Origin: Bacillota bacterium
GTDB taxonomy: Bacteria > Bacillota > Bacilli > Alicyclobacillales > SLC66
Length of the DNA stretch: 6,252 bases
Direction of reading: 5' to 3'
Assembly: GCA_021797415.1 (NCBI GenBank)
Contig: JAJZZT010000132.1
Span: 1 to 6,252 of the forward strand
The notes under the pieces were generated by a model. The model saw nothing but the letters and a program-made list of their open reading frames with translations, did not search any database and was not told where the DNA came from. Shown piece after piece: positions 6,073-6,252 of the stretch (the stretch's first letter is position 1; each line of letters begins with the position of its first letter). Both the position numbers and the translations under genes were made by a program.

Positions 6073-6208
6073 CATCGGCAGGATGAAAATTTGCTGGGTC
6101 TGCGCCCTGCCCTGTGCCCGGCGAGTTTAGCGATAGCGGTGTCCGAGCAAAGGGCATAGGGCAGGGCGCCGACTGGCAGCGAAACCTCATTTTCAAGATA
6201 GATGATGG
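6072..6208. repeat. Repeat element II, inverted repeat with 32-nt loop
   Basis: The core arms 6102-6119 and 6152-6169 are inverted copies matching at 17 of 18 positions (GCGCCCTGCC... against ...GGCAGGGCGC). Weaker similarity extends outward: GAAAAT (6085-6090) faces ATTTTC (6189-6194), and CCATC (6072-6076) faces GATGG (6204-6208). The unit is thus a palindrome of about 137 bp with no ORF, lying between two co-directional housekeeping genes. It resembles a REP/BIME-like or MITE-like interspersed element or a structured RNA. No target-site duplication is obvious. Confidence 0.65.
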
Positions 6209-6228
6209 GCAGGGAGGAGGGGCGGGCC

Positions 6229-6252
6229 GTGCGATTCGCGAAGATGCATGGA
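6229..6252 (+). CDS. dapF: Start of diaminopimelate epimerase (3' end outside window)
   Basis: Eight codons, GTG CGA TTC GCG AAG ATG CAT GGA, read V/M-R-F-A-K-M-H-G. This is the very conserved N-terminus of DapF, where M-x-F-x-K-M-H-G is normally followed by GND. DapF interconverts LL- and meso-diaminopimelate in lysine and peptidoglycan synthesis. The GTG start is supported by a strong AGGAGG (6215-6220) with an 8-nt gap. The frame is open to the window edge. The active-site cysteines are outside the window, so the call rests on this short motif plus the good start site. The nearest upstream gene on this strand is leuS, 287 bp away, with the repeat elements between. Confidence 0.7.

Noticed and set aside
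5273..6196. Minus-strand frame (307 aa) covering the leuS 3' end and the repeats
   Set aside because: Most of it is antisense to leuS and its N-terminal part is the repeat region. Composition is Arg/Pro-rich and there is no domain.
5991..6208. CRISPR array
   Set aside because: Only two diverged repeat units with inverted symmetry and no regular spacer spacing; no cas genes.

Overview
The window looks like chromosome of an endospore-forming Firmicute (Bacillota) with fairly high GC. The best evidence is an alpha/beta-type small acid-soluble spore protein gene with a sigma-G-type promoter. Strong AGGAGG-like ribosome binding sites, a tRNA cluster and a bacterial-type leuS agree with this. The style suggests an Alicyclobacillus- or Paenibacillus-like lineage, but that is inference and the genus cannot be fixed from this sequence.

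Layout, left to right. Positions 1-606 (+) are the 3' part of a sugar-type ABC transporter permease (MalG/CUT1 class). It converges on an operon transcribed leftward: an alpha/beta hydrolase (2494-1853) followed by a radical SAM protein (1799-660). A perfect-stem hairpin at 618-656 lies between the convergent ends. Divergent from the hydrolase is the spore protein gene (2668-2889, probable TTG start), with a sigma-G promoter at 2608-2636 and an intrinsic terminator at 2908-2963. A sigma-A promoter (2999-3027) then drives a tRNA cluster, Ala(TGC)-Asn(GTT)-Ser(GCT), at 3086-3339. The cluster is closed by a strong intrinsic terminator (3371-3421). leuS (3494-5941) follows with its own sigma-A promoter (3429-3457) and a short leader in which no T-box is visible. 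The last stretch (5942-6228) is non-coding. It holds a hairpin just after leuS and two related copies of an inverted-repeat element. The window ends eight codons into a gene that starts GTG and reads V-R-F-A-K-M-H-G, matching the N-terminus of diaminopimelate epimerase (DapF).

How the parts relate: the tRNA cluster and leuS are translation genes but appear to be separate transcription units. The spore protein belongs to forespore DNA protection. The hydrolase/radical SAM pair has no assigned pathway. A weak sigma-F/G-like promoter facing the hydrolase, placed back to back with the spore gene promoter, raises the possibility that the pair is also expressed in the forespore. No clear novel defence or mobile system is visible. 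The most interesting items are the leuS-dapF inverted-repeat elements, an atypical tRNA-Asn, the back-to-back promoter arrangement, and the radical SAM protein with a CX4CX2C cluster motif and an unassigned N-terminal region.
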